64,000 nucleotides of DNA, taken from NCBI GenBank assembly GCA_051001975.1, contig JBPCMU010000105.1, positions 38,197-102,196 on the forward strand, in the 5' to 3' direction. Numbering within the stretch: position 1 is the first letter of the stretch; each line of letters begins with the position of its first letter. Shown one piece after another: positions 33,901-40,619 of the stretch. Made by a program: the position numbers and the translations under genes. Under the pieces are notes generated by a model, which was not told the origin of the DNA, did no database searches, and worked only from the letters and a program-made list of their open reading frames with translations. The DNA comes from DATAEG01 sp051001975. GTDB lineage: Bacteria > Actinomycetota > Actinomycetes > Mycobacteriales > Jatrophihabitantaceae.

Positions 33901-34328
33901 AAGCTGGCCAGCAGGATTCCGGTCGGTACGCTCACCAGCCCGAACACACCCTCGATGCGGGTGAGATCGACGTCGTCGGTCTGCAGGCTGTTCCAGTGCG
34001 TGGCTACCAGGAAGAACTCGATCCCACCGAGCCCCGCGGACAGCAGTTGGTACACGACCGCCAGCAGCAGCGCAGCGCGCAGGCGACGACGTAACGCGCT
34101 GCCGAGGATGAGAAGGGAGACGACGAGGAAGAGACTGGCGTCGGCCGGCACGTTGATCAGGCCGAAGACGTCGTCGACCCAGTGCGGCCAATGGAAAGCG
34201 CGCAGCGGGAAGCTGATCAGCGACCAGATCCCGGCGATGGTGACGATCCGGCCGGTCCAGGCCGCGAATTCGTCGCGGACCGCGGCCGAACGGCGCAGGG
34301 ATGCCCTTCTGTCGGTGGTGTCGGTCAT
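30972..34328 (-). CDS. lysX: LysX: lysyltransferase-lysyl-tRNA synthetase fusion
   Basis: 1118-aa two-part enzyme that makes lysyl-tRNA and transfers lysine to phosphatidylglycerol, lowering membrane negative charge. The N-terminal part has about six membrane segments (ITIAGIWSLISFPLRAFHW region to about 230), then the DUF2156/GNAT-like transferase domain (DEAIIDVEGFGLEGHTMRPV, VSLNFAMFRSVFSS). The C-terminal part, from about residue 610, is a complete class II LysRS: OB fold, GGATARPF, RIAPELYLKQL, VFEMNRNFRNEG, NPEFTSVE and GLGLGVDRLVMLL. ATG 34328 is chosen as the family start. In mycobacteria LysX confers resistance to cationic peptides. A separate housekeeping lysS probably lies elsewhere. 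Confidence 0.95.
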   Translation of the reverse strand: MTDTTDRRASLRRSAAVRDEFAAWTGRIVTIAGIWSLISFPLRAFHWPHWVDDVFGLINVPADASLFLVVSLLILGSALRRRLRAALLLAVVYQLLSAGLGGIEFFLVATHWNSLQTDDVDLTRIEGVFGLVSVPTGILLASLLWLCRGAFPARLAQGSRVASLIVLGFGLAVSMTVTSLLTEAFPHTLRSMRERVSWSIHTALGDSNAVGLHGHHGHHWIAALAGLMSAMSVLAAAGVFLRSSRAKQYLGAPDELAVRRLLLESADRDSLGYFATRRDKSVIFSPDGRAAVTYRVLASVSLASADPVGHPASWPAAIEAWLAEARGHGWFPAALSASEAGANAYVAAGLKALTIGDEAIIDVEGFGLEGHTMRPVRQAVTRIRRAGYTVLARRHGDIGAIELAELAQRTEDWRGDATERGFSMALNRLGDPADARCVMVTAHDANGTVRGLLSFVPWGSRGLSLDVMRRDRDAENGLIEFMVAGLVDACPDLGVRRVSLNFAMFRSVFSSTDRVGAGPVVRLTDAALTFASKFWQIETLYRSNAKYLPGWVPRFMCYDSSLNLTRAAIAAGMAEGFLPSFRPRPRRAAAEEVPVAGAGAVAFVDAVRSQEDELLRPARPLRPVTEQQRVRRAKIDLLAAHGQSAYPVDVPRTTTIAQVCAAHEEIGAGTSTGQHVSVAGRIRAIRDLGGVTFAVLQDAGSTIQIMLTDAETPEVQFDLWKRTVDLGDHVSVTGEVVSSKRGELSILLDSWVMAAKCLRPLPGVHAGFSDPDARVRQRYLDLIVNREAMDALQTRSRAVKALRDGFTQRGFTEVETPMLQAVHGGATARPFRTHINAYNVDLYLRIAPELYLKQLCVGGLGKVFEMNRNFRNEGADATHNPEFTSVEAYQAYADYTVMRELTRELILDAAVAMHGAPVAMRPDGYEGVHPVDLTAAWPIVPVHRAVSDAAGVDIDPDTSLVDLQRLCASHGLNTPSDAAGGDLVLRLYEHLVEKSTTYPTFYTDFPVETSPLTRRHRDDPRLAERWDLVAFGAEIGTAYSELVDPIDQRERLTEQSLRAAAGDPEAMQLDEGFLTALEYAMPPTGGLGLGVDRLVMLLTGASIRATLAFPFVRPVQRR

Positions 34329-34467
34329 CGGGCGACGGCTGCGGCAGAATCTGCTCGCCCGCCACCTCCTGTGCTCAGCCGATTGCCTCTCACCCGGGCA
34401 TTGTCTCCCACCCGCCGGTGCGGTGGGTATGAAGGACCGGTTTCGCGGGGCGGTAGCGTCGGCTGCC

Positions 34468-34548
34468 ATGACCGAGTACCCCGAGAGCCGCCGACCGCGT
34501 GCCTGCCCGGGCGGTGCTTCGGCCAGCTGCCCGGAGCCACGCCCGTGA
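34468..34548 (+). CDS. Possible 26-aa upstream ORF coupled to the S9 peptidase
   Basis: ATG 34468 opens a 26-codon frame (TEYPESRRPRACPGG...) whose stop overlaps the GTG of the S9 peptidase in a GTGA. TAGCGT sits 8 nt before the ATG, the position of a leaderless -10 element. If transcription starts there, the peptidase would be translated by coupling from this short frame. Evidence is positional only, and no peptide family is recognised. Confidence 0.3.
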   Translation: MTEYPESRRPRACPGGASASCPEPRP

Positions 34549-36578
34549 CCGCTGCGGACGCTGTCGGAACGTTCGCCGACCTCGCGCGGTACGCAGCGTT
34601 GTCGCGGATCACCGCGCTCACCCTCAGTCCGGACGGCAGCCGGCTCGTGGCCACCGTCTCGCAGCCCGACGACAAGGGGGCCAAGTACGTGTCGTCGCTG
34701 TGGGAGGTCGATCCGCGTGGGCAGCGGGACCCGGTCCGGCTGACCTGGTCGCAGAAGGGCGAGTCCGGGGCGGCGTTCGCTGCGGACGGTGCGCTGCTGT
34801 TTATCTCGAGCCGGCCGGCACCCGGTGGCGACGGCGACGACGAGTCAGCCGCGTTGTGGGAGTTGCCGGCGACCGGCGAGGCCCGGGTCATCGCTCGCTC
34901 GCCCGGCGGTATCGGTGGGGCGGTCTCGGCCAGGTCCGCGGCCACCGTGATCGTCACCGGCAGCCGTTTGGTCGCCTCCGCGGACGCGACCGACGATGCG
35001 GCCCGCCGCAAGGACCGTAAGGACCGCAAGCTCAGCGCAATCCTGCACACCGGCATGCCGATCCGCTACTGGGATCACGAGGTGGGGGAGGAGTCTCCCC
35101 GGTTGTTGGTGCGCGATGACGAGGGTTCGGACTTGCGCGATCTGGCGCCCGATGCGGGGTTCGCCCTGCACAACAGCAGTTACTCACTGAGCGCGGACGG
35201 TCGCACCGCTGCGGCTTCGTGGACCGAGCGCCGGCCGGCCGGCCGGTCGGCGTCTGACGTGGTTGTCATCGACGTGGCGTCGGGCGATCGACGAGTGCTG
35301 GTCAGCGAACCGGACGTCGAGACATTCCATCCGGTGCTCGCACCGGATGCCACCCGCGTCGCGGTCGCGCGGGAGAGCGAGCCCGACTACGCCACCCCGT
35401 TCGACCTCTCGCTGGTCATCCATCCGCTGGACGGTGCCGCTGCGGTCGCCGTCGAGCTCGGCGACCTGTGGCCGACTGAATGGGTCTGGTCACCGGACTC
35501 CGCGACGTTGTTCGTCACCGGTGACTGGCACGGCCGTGGTGCGGTGTTGGCCGTCGACCCGGACACCGGTTGCGTCCTGCGCAGGCTCACGTCCGACGCG
35601 TCGTACAGCTTACTTCAGCCCGCACCGGACGGTGCGCTGTACGCGATCCGCGCACCCGTCGACGCGGCGCCGCATCCGGTCCGCCTCGACTCAGCGGCTG
35701 TCGATCAGACCGCGTTCGCTTTGCCGTCACCGGCGGCCACGCCCGCGGTTCCCGGAACGCTCACCGAGGTCGAGACGACCGTCGACGGCGCCACGGTCCG
35801 CGGTTGGCTGTGCCTACCGAGCGCGGCCGACGGTCCGGCGCCGGTGCAGTTGTGGGTGCACGGCGGACCGTTCGGATCGTGGAACGCGTGGAGTTGGCGG
35901 TGGAATCCGTGGATCGCGGTCGCGCACGGTTACGCGGTGTTGCTGCCGGACCCAGCGCTGTCCACCGGCTACGGCTACGCCGGCATCAACCGGGCCTGGC
36001 CGCATCGGGCCGCGGTGGTCTGGCGCGAGGTCGAAGCACTACTGGACGCGGCGTTGACGCGTGAGGATCTCGACGCCGGCCGGACCGCCTGCCTGGGCGG
36101 GTCGTTCGGTGGATACATGACGAACTGGATCGCAGGGCACACCGACCGGTTCGGTGCGATCGTCACCCATGCCGGGCTGTGGGCCCTGGACCAGCAGCAC
36201 AAGACGACCGACGCCGCGGACTTCAAAACGCACATCTTCGGCACGCCCGCAGAACACCCGGACTGGTACGCGGAGAATTCGCCGAACAACTTCGTCGACC
36301 TAATCAACACCCCGATGCTGATCGTTCACGGCAACCGCGACTACCGCGTCCCGATCAGCGAGGCACTGCGACTGTGGTGGGATCTGGTCAGCCACTTCGA
36401 CGGCGACCCCGCCGAGCTGCCCCACCGCTTCCTGCAGCTGACCGGCGAGAACCACTGGGTGCTCAGCCCGGGCAATGCAGAGATCTGGTATTCGGTGATA
36501 CTCGGCTTCCTCGACCAGCATGTGCGCGGCGGCACCCCGCTGGACGCGTCACTGGTCTCTGGAAAGGCAGACTCATGA
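34545..36578 (+). CDS. S9 family peptidase (prolyl oligopeptidase / acylaminoacyl-peptidase type)
   Basis: Serine peptidase of 677 aa. The first roughly 400 residues form a beta-propeller (repeating LSPDGSRL, LSADGRTAA, LAPDATRVAV blades) that gates access; the C-terminal alpha/beta hydrolase has the oxyanion region LWVHGGPFGSWNAWSW, the nucleophile in GGSFGGY (about Ser520), the acid in HGNRDYRVP and the His in GENHWVL. No signal peptide, so it is probably cytoplasmic and trims oligopeptides. GTG 34545 is chosen where family similarity begins. Divergent from lysX, with 216 nt between. Confidence 0.92.
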   Translation: MTAADAVGTFADLARYAALSRITALTLSPDGSRLVATVSQPDDKGAKYVSSLWEVDPRGQRDPVRLTWSQKGESGAAFAADGALLFISSRPAPGGDGDDESAALWELPATGEARVIARSPGGIGGAVSARSAATVIVTGSRLVASADATDDAARRKDRKDRKLSAILHTGMPIRYWDHEVGEESPRLLVRDDEGSDLRDLAPDAGFALHNSSYSLSADGRTAAASWTERRPAGRSASDVVVIDVASGDRRVLVSEPDVETFHPVLAPDATRVAVARESEPDYATPFDLSLVIHPLDGAAAVAVELGDLWPTEWVWSPDSATLFVTGDWHGRGAVLAVDPDTGCVLRRLTSDASYSLLQPAPDGALYAIRAPVDAAPHPVRLDSAAVDQTAFALPSPAATPAVPGTLTEVETTVDGATVRGWLCLPSAADGPAPVQLWVHGGPFGSWNAWSWRWNPWIAVAHGYAVLLPDPALSTGYGYAGINRAWPHRAAVVWREVEALLDAALTREDLDAGRTACLGGSFGGYMTNWIAGHTDRFGAIVTHAGLWALDQQHKTTDAADFKTHIFGTPAEHPDWYAENSPNNFVDLINTPMLIVHGNRDYRVPISEALRLWWDLVSHFDGDPAELPHRFLQLTGENHWVLSPGNAEIWYSVILGFLDQHVRGGTPLDASLVSGKADS

Positions 36579-36648
36579 GGATGCTGGGCGATTGCGCCGA
36601 CCGTAGGTCCAGCTGCGTGCATCCGGCTGAGCTTGCGAAGCGGGGGCG

Positions 36649-37512
36649 ATGAGTATGGACGCAGCGAAGCAAGCCGGCCGAGCGCAACGTGCGATCGAGC
36701 CGCTGCACTCGATGGTGTATTTCGCCCCGGACGCTGAGGCCACCTTCGTCCAGGCCGGACTGCGGCCCGGCCGGATGTGCTATTTCGCGCCGCGCGCCGC
36801 ACCGATGGGGGCGGTCGGCGGCGGTCCGGTGACTGCGACGTTCTACAACTTCAATCCGGCGATCGTCGCGCGCCACGTGCCCCGCTGCTGGGGTCTCGTT
36901 GCGCCAGAGCGGTTGATCGAGCTGCGCTTCGAGGTCGCTGAGGCGGCACTGCGCCGGTTGCTCGGCGACGAGGCGATCGACTCGCCTGAACTGGCCGAAC
37001 TGGCTGAGCTCACCGAACAAGCCGCCACAGGATGCGACGCGGTGGGCCGGCCGATGTACGCAGCGCACGCCGATTTGAGTTGGCCGGACGGCCCGACGCA
37101 TCTGCGTCTCTGGCACGCCGTCACGCTGCTGCGTGAGCATCGCGGCGACGGGCATGTGGCGGCGTTGGTCGGCCACGGGCTGGGCGGGCTCGATGCGCTC
37201 GTGACGCACACCGAGACCGGACGCGGGTTCCTTCCGCAGAGCGCACAGGCGACGCGCGGCTGGAGCGTCGAGGAATGGGACGCAGCGGTCACCGGACTGC
37301 GCTCGCGTGGGTTGGTGGGCGACGACGGGTTGACCGAGCTGGGCACCGCGCTGCGCACGAGCATCGAGAACGAGACCGACCAGCTGGGCCGGGCGCCGTG
37401 GGACCAGCTTGGCGCAGCGGGCACCGCCCGGGTCATCGAGCTCGGCAAGACCTTCTCCAGGACTGTGATCGGCAACGGCGCCTTCCCGCCGGGTGTCTTC
37501 GCATCCCGGTGA
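36649..37512 (+). CDS. SCO6745-like / SalK-type helix-turn-helix domain protein
   Basis: 287-aa actinobacterial protein. The start AIEPLHSMVYFAPDAEATFV, GYFAPRAAPMG-like segment CYFAPRAAPMGAVGGGPVTA and later LRLWHAVTLLREHRGDGHVA match the SCO6745/SalK family, a winged-helix-like protein sometimes found in natural-product clusters but more often standing alone. Function not established. ATG 36649 has GGGGGCG upstream. Part of the region just before it, GAGCTTGCGAAGC, resembles the repeat family described at 60469. Confidence 0.75.
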   Translation: MSMDAAKQAGRAQRAIEPLHSMVYFAPDAEATFVQAGLRPGRMCYFAPRAAPMGAVGGGPVTATFYNFNPAIVARHVPRCWGLVAPERLIELRFEVAEAALRRLLGDEAIDSPELAELAELTEQAATGCDAVGRPMYAAHADLSWPDGPTHLRLWHAVTLLREHRGDGHVAALVGHGLGGLDALVTHTETGRGFLPQSAQATRGWSVEEWDAAVTGLRSRGLVGDDGLTELGTALRTSIENETDQLGRAPWDQLGAAGTARVIELGKTFSRTVIGNGAFPPGVFASR

Positions 37513-37522
37513 GCAAACGACA

Positions 37523-37585
37523 CGATGCGCGCTTGCGCGAAGAGCAGATCGCCGGCGCGCGACGAAAGAGCGCATGCGCGAGCGC
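37523..37585 (+). repeat. Dispersed repeat family, copy A
   Basis: About 63 bp matching the left part of the element at 60469: CGATG, then GCGCTTGCGCGAAGAGC, then CGCGCGACGAA and GAGCGC in the same order with few differences. It lies in the gap after the SCO6745-like gene. No ORF is associated. Confidence 0.65.
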
Positions 37586-37642
37586 CAGCGTCTGCGTTGG
37601 CAGCACTGAAGCGGCGAGCCGGACCGGTGCCGGACATGACAA

Positions 37643-37681
37643 CGGTGCCGGGCGGACACCCGAGTTGTCGGCCCGGCACCG
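37643..37681. terminator. Terminator hairpin between convergent genes
   Basis: CGGTGCCGGGC (37643-37653) pairs perfectly with GCCCGGCACCG (37671-37681) over 11 bp around a 17-nt loop. It stands between the 3' ends of the SCO6745-like gene and the small helix-hairpin-helix gene. Confidence 0.6.
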
Positions 37682-37695
37682 CAGGTCGGACGGAC

Positions 37696-37917
37696 TCAGA
37701 CCTTGTTGGCAAGGGCGACGAGCACGCCGGCGAGCGCGAAGTGCTTGTTCGAGCCGAGGTCGCGCACCGTCTTGATCCCGAGTGCCTGATCTAGCAGCGC
37801 CGCATCCGCGTCAGTGACTCCGGACAGGGCGGCTGGAGACGCGCTCAGAATCTCGTCCAGGCTCTTGTCCTCGTACGCCTTGTCCAATCCTTTTGCCAGG
37901 TCAACGGAAACCGCCAT
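37696..37917 (-). CDS. Small helix-hairpin-helix-like protein
   Basis: 73-aa protein with a textbook AGGAGG ribosome site 6 nt before ATG 37917. The sequence KSLDEILSASPAALSGVTDA followed by LLDQALGIKTVRDLGSNK has the pattern of a helix-hairpin-helix-like domain seen in small stand-alone proteins of several phyla, with the typical GVTDAD...GIKTVRDLG core. Its role is unknown; DNA or protein binding is possible. Not in an operon: the neighbours are convergent, or 96 nt away in the case of the ald 3' end. Confidence 0.75.
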   Translation of the reverse strand: MAVSVDLAKGLDKAYEDKSLDEILSASPAALSGVTDADAALLDQALGIKTVRDLGSNKHFALAGVLVALANKV

Positions 37918-38013
37918 GGATTACCTCCTCGGGTCCGGGTCGCCTAGTGCGGCCGTCACGGTGCAGCCTGTCCCATCACCGGTCGGCGGGCAAGAGATCC
38001 AGAGATGAACGTG

Positions 38014-39126
38014 TCAGAGCACCTCGGCGAGTGATCGGCCCATGTAGCCGTGCGCCTCGGCCACGGCTGCGTTGGTGATCTCGCCCTCGTGGGTGTTGAG
38101 GCCGAGCGCGAGTGCCGGGTCGGCGCGCAACGCACCCTGCCAGCCCTGGTTCGCCAGCTCTACGGCGTAGGGGAGTGTCACGTTGGTCAGCGCGTAGGTG
38201 GACGTGTGTGGCACCGCACCGGGCATGTTCGCGACGCAGTAGAAGATCGAGTCGTGCACCCGGAAGGTCGGGTCGGCGTGGGTGGTCGGCCGAGAATCCT
38301 CGAAGCAGCCACCCTGGTCGATCGAGATGTCGACGAGCACCGAGCCCGGCTTCATCCGGGAGACAAGTTCGTTGCTGATCAGCTTCGGCGCCTTCGCCCC
38401 GGCGACCAGCACCGCACCGATCACCAGGTCGGCGTCGAGCACCGCGAGCTCGAGCTCGAGCGCGTTGGATGTCACCGTCTGGCAGTGGCCCTGGTAGATC
38501 GCGTCGATCTGACGCAGCCGCGCGACGTTGCGGTCCAGCAGCAGCACCTCGGCCTGCATGCCCAGCGCGATCGCAGCAGCGTTCTGCCCCGACACCCCGG
38601 CACCGATCACGACGACCTTCGCGGCGTAGACGCCGGGCACTCCACCCATCAACACGCCACGGCCGCCACCCTGGCGCATCATGTGGTACGACCCGACCTG
38701 CGGGGCGAGCCGTCCGGCCACTTCACTCATCGGCGCCAGCAATGGCAATGAACCGTCGGCCAACTGCACCGTCTCGTAGGCGATCCCGGTGGTGCCGGCG
38801 GCCAGCAGTGCGTCGGTGCAGCTCTTGTCGGCGGCCAGGTGCAGGTAGGTGAAGAGCACCTGGCCCTTGCGCATCCGGTGGTACTCCTCGGCGATCGGCT
38901 CCTTGACCTTCAGAACCAGTTCGCTCTCGCCCCAGACGGCGTCGGCGGTCGGCAGAATGGTCGCGCCGGCGGTCACGTAGGCCTCATCCGGCAGCGACGA
39001 ACCCACGCCGGCGCTCTGTTCGATGACGACCTCATGGCCGTTGCGAACCAGTTCGTGCACGCCGGACGGGGTGATGGCCACCCGGTACTCGTGGTTCTTG
39101 ATCTCTTTGGGGATGCCGACCTTCAC
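38014..39126 (-). CDS. ald: Alanine dehydrogenase
   Basis: NAD-dependent conversion of L-alanine to pyruvate and ammonia, 370 aa, the family length. Seen: KVGIPKEIKNHEYRVAITPS at the start, the substrate loop LFTYLHLAADKS, the Rossmann motif VVVIGAGVSGQNAAAIALGM, and SIDQGGCFEDSRPTTH. GTG start at 39126 with a GGAGG site. Divergent from an Lrp/AsnC regulator 120 nt away, matching the mycobacterial ald-aldR arrangement, so alanine-responsive activation is likely. It can feed alanine metabolism and nitrogen assimilation. Confidence 0.97.
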   Translation of the reverse strand: MKVGIPKEIKNHEYRVAITPSGVHELVRNGHEVVIEQSAGVGSSLPDEAYVTAGATILPTADAVWGESELVLKVKEPIAEEYHRMRKGQVLFTYLHLAADKSCTDALLAAGTTGIAYETVQLADGSLPLLAPMSEVAGRLAPQVGSYHMMRQGGGRGVLMGGVPGVYAAKVVVIGAGVSGQNAAAIALGMQAEVLLLDRNVARLRQIDAIYQGHCQTVTSNALELELAVLDADLVIGAVLVAGAKAPKLISNELVSRMKPGSVLVDISIDQGGCFEDSRPTTHADPTFRVHDSIFYCVANMPGAVPHTSTYALTNVTLPYAVELANQGWQGALRADPALALGLNTHEGEITNAAVAEAHGYMGRSLAEVL

Positions 39127-39184
39127 TGAAGATCCTCCGGGTGATTAGCGCCGCGCCGTTGCGGCGGCTGAGTGCGATGTCGAT

Positions 39185-39198
39185 GATGATGAATCATC
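39185..39198. promoter_or_regulatory. Inverted repeat in the ald/lrp intergenic region
   Basis: GATGAT-GA-ATCATC is a 6-bp inverted repeat with a 2-bp centre in the divergent promoter region of ald and the Lrp-type gene. It is a candidate regulator site; Lrp proteins often bind degenerate AT-rich palindromes of this size. Low specificity of the motif limits confidence. Confidence 0.35.
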
Positions 39199-39234
39199 GA
39201 GCAGTTACGCGCCAGAGAGCTGAACGATATTTTG

Positions 39235-39240
39235 TAGACT
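39235..39240 (+). promoter_or_regulatory. Candidate -10 element of a leaderless lrp transcript
   Basis: TAGACT ends 6 nt before the ATG of the Lrp-type gene and no ribosome-binding site is present. The stretch around it (GATATTTTGTAGACT) is unusually AT-rich for this genome, which supports a promoter. Confidence 0.5.
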
Positions 39241-39246
39241 GCCGGT

Positions 39247-39783
39247 ATGCCCGCACAAACACGTCGTCAAGTGGCATCTCGACGCACGGCATCGAATGAT
39301 CTTCGGGCCGATCCGGAGGTTGGGGCGGTCCCGCTCGATCAGGTGGACCGGCGCATTCTCGACAAGCTCGCCGAGAATGCCCGGCTGCCGAACAACGCAC
39401 TGGCGCAGCGGGTCGGAGTCGCCCCGTCGACTTGCCTCGCCAGGGTGCGGGCACTGCACGAGCGGGGCGTCATCCGCGGCTATCACGCCGACATCGACCC
39501 GGTCGCGCTCGGGCGTCCGATTCAGGCGATGATCGCGGTACGACTGCAGTCGCATGCCCGTGGGCACATCAGCGAGTTCGCCGGCAAGGTGGCGGACCTG
39601 CCCGAGGTGCTGAACGTGTTCTTCCTGGCCGGCGCCGTTGACTTCTACGTGCACATCGCAGCGTCGAGCACACAGGCTCTGCGCGACTTCGTGGTGGTGA
39701 ACCTCAGTGGCAACCCGGACGTCGCGCTGACCGAGACGAACCTGATCTTCGAGCACGTCCGGGCCAGCCGGAGCCTGTCGTAA
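39247..39783 (+). CDS. Lrp/AsnC family regulator (AldR-like)
   Basis: 178-aa feast/famine regulator. After a non-conserved 28-residue N-terminus, the helix-turn-helix is LDQVDRRILDKLAENARLPN then NALAQRVGVAPSTCLARVRA, followed by the RAM ligand domain (GYHADIDPVALGRPIQAMIA ... EVLNVFFLAGAVDFYVHIAA). Divergent from ald with 120 nt between; by analogy with mycobacterial AldR it should control ald in response to alanine. It appears leaderless (see 39235), which supports this ATG. Confidence 0.9.
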   Translation: MPAQTRRQVASRRTASNDLRADPEVGAVPLDQVDRRILDKLAENARLPNNALAQRVGVAPSTCLARVRALHERGVIRGYHADIDPVALGRPIQAMIAVRLQSHARGHISEFAGKVADLPEVLNVFFLAGAVDFYVHIAASSTQALRDFVVVNLSGNPDVALTETNLIFEHVRASRSLS

Positions 39784-39791
39784 TCGGACAC

Positions 39792-39797
39792 TAGGGT
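39792..39797 (+). promoter_or_regulatory. Candidate -10 element of a leaderless methyltransferase transcript
   Basis: TAGGGT is separated from GTG 39805 by 7 nt, with no ribosome-binding site. It lies 9 nt after the stop of the Lrp-type gene. Confidence 0.35.
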
Positions 39798-39804
39798 CAG
39801 GGCT

Positions 39805-40560
39805 GTGATGTCGCCTTCGGCAGCCGGTTCGAGGTCGTCCGGCGTGGGCTCGCTGGCTTCGCGCGGCGGCATGGGAGCGATCCTGGCCGACGTGGTGAGC
39901 GCCGCGCGCCGAGGCCCGTCCGCAGCGCCGGTCACCGTGCTGGACTGCGGCGGGGGAACCGGCAGCCTGGCAGTGCCGATCGCCGCCGAAGGTGCCGATG
40001 TGACCGTCGTCGACACCAGCGTGGACGCGCTGGCGACGCTGTCGCGCCGGGCCAGCGAAGCCGGCGTCGCCGCTCGGGTGCACGGCATACAGGGTGAGCT
40101 GGAGACGCTGTCCACGCATGTGCCGGGCGGCGCGTTCGACCTGGTCCTGCTGCACGACGTGCTCGAGTTCGTCGATGACCCGGGCGGTCTGCTGGCTGCC
40201 GCGACCGGACTGACCCGGCCCGGTGCGGTCGTCAGCGTGCGGGTCGCCAACCCGGCGGCCACCGTGCTGAGCAGGGCAGCGGCTGGGGACCTGCCCGGCG
40301 CGCTGGCGGTGCTGCGCGGCGCGGGCGGCGCAGGCGTCCGTGGCGTCGAGCCGGCCCGGCTCGCCGAACTCATCACTGCGGCGGGACTGCGGGTGGAGCG
40401 GACCGTCGGGCTGGATGTGGTGTCCGGGTGGATCGCCACCGGTCCGACCGGCCGGACCGAACCTGACCTGATCGCGCTGGACCGGGAAGCCGCGGAACGC
40501 TCGCCGTTCCGGGAGATCGCGCCGGCCGTCCTGGTGCTGGCGCGACGACCCGCGGACTAG
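39805..40560 (+). CDS. Class I SAM-dependent methyltransferase
   Basis: 251-aa methyltransferase. Motif I is TVLDCGGGTGSLAVPIA, followed by TVVDTSVDALATLSRRASEA (motif II) and DLVLLHDVLEFVDDPGGLLA (the acceptor-side motif). The C-terminal part, with GVRGVEPARLAELITAAGLR, resembles the SmtA/UbiG-like proteins that precede dinB in several actinobacteria. Substrate unknown. Start is GTG 39805 or ATG 39808. The stop is 48 nt before dinB, in the repeat at 40561. Confidence 0.85.
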   Translation: MMSPSAAGSRSSGVGSLASRGGMGAILADVVSAARRGPSAAPVTVLDCGGGTGSLAVPIAAEGADVTVVDTSVDALATLSRRASEAGVAARVHGIQGELETLSTHVPGGAFDLVLLHDVLEFVDDPGGLLAAATGLTRPGAVVSVRVANPAATVLSRAAAGDLPGALAVLRGAGGAGVRGVEPARLAELITAAGLRVERTVGLDVVSGWIATGPTGRTEPDLIALDREAAERSPFREIAPAVLVLARRPAD

Positions 40561-40613
40561 TCATGGGCGCGATAGTCATGGGCGCGATAGTCATGGGACG
40601 CGGTAGTTATGGG
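40561..40613 (+). repeat. Tandem repeat at the dinB start (15-bp unit)
   Basis: TCATGGGCGCGATAG occurs twice exactly (40561-40575 and 40576-40590), then TCATGGGACGCGGTAG and the truncated TTATGGGACG. The dinB start codon is in the last unit. Exact short tandem units of this kind can gain or lose copies by slippage. Confidence 0.9.
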
Positions 40614-40619
40614 ACGTAG
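40563..40619 (+). CDS. Possible 18-aa repeat-encoded upstream ORF
   Basis: The tandem repeat reads as MGAIVMGAIVMGRGSYGT in a frame different from dinB, and its stop (TAG 40617-40619) lies 9-11 nt inside dinB, so it overlaps the dinB start ATG 40609. There are three in-frame ATG codons. No ribosome site is evident, so translation is uncertain; if translated it would affect dinB initiation. Confidence 0.3.
   Translation: MGAIVMGAIVMGRGSYGT

Noticed and set aside
32146..34365. 739-codon open frame on the minus strand
   Set aside because: A second reading frame of lysX with no motifs; long only because stop codons are rare at high GC.
39185..39198. GATGAT/ATCATC as a proven AldR box
   Set aside because: Kept only as a low-confidence site; it does not match a known AldR consensus that I can state.
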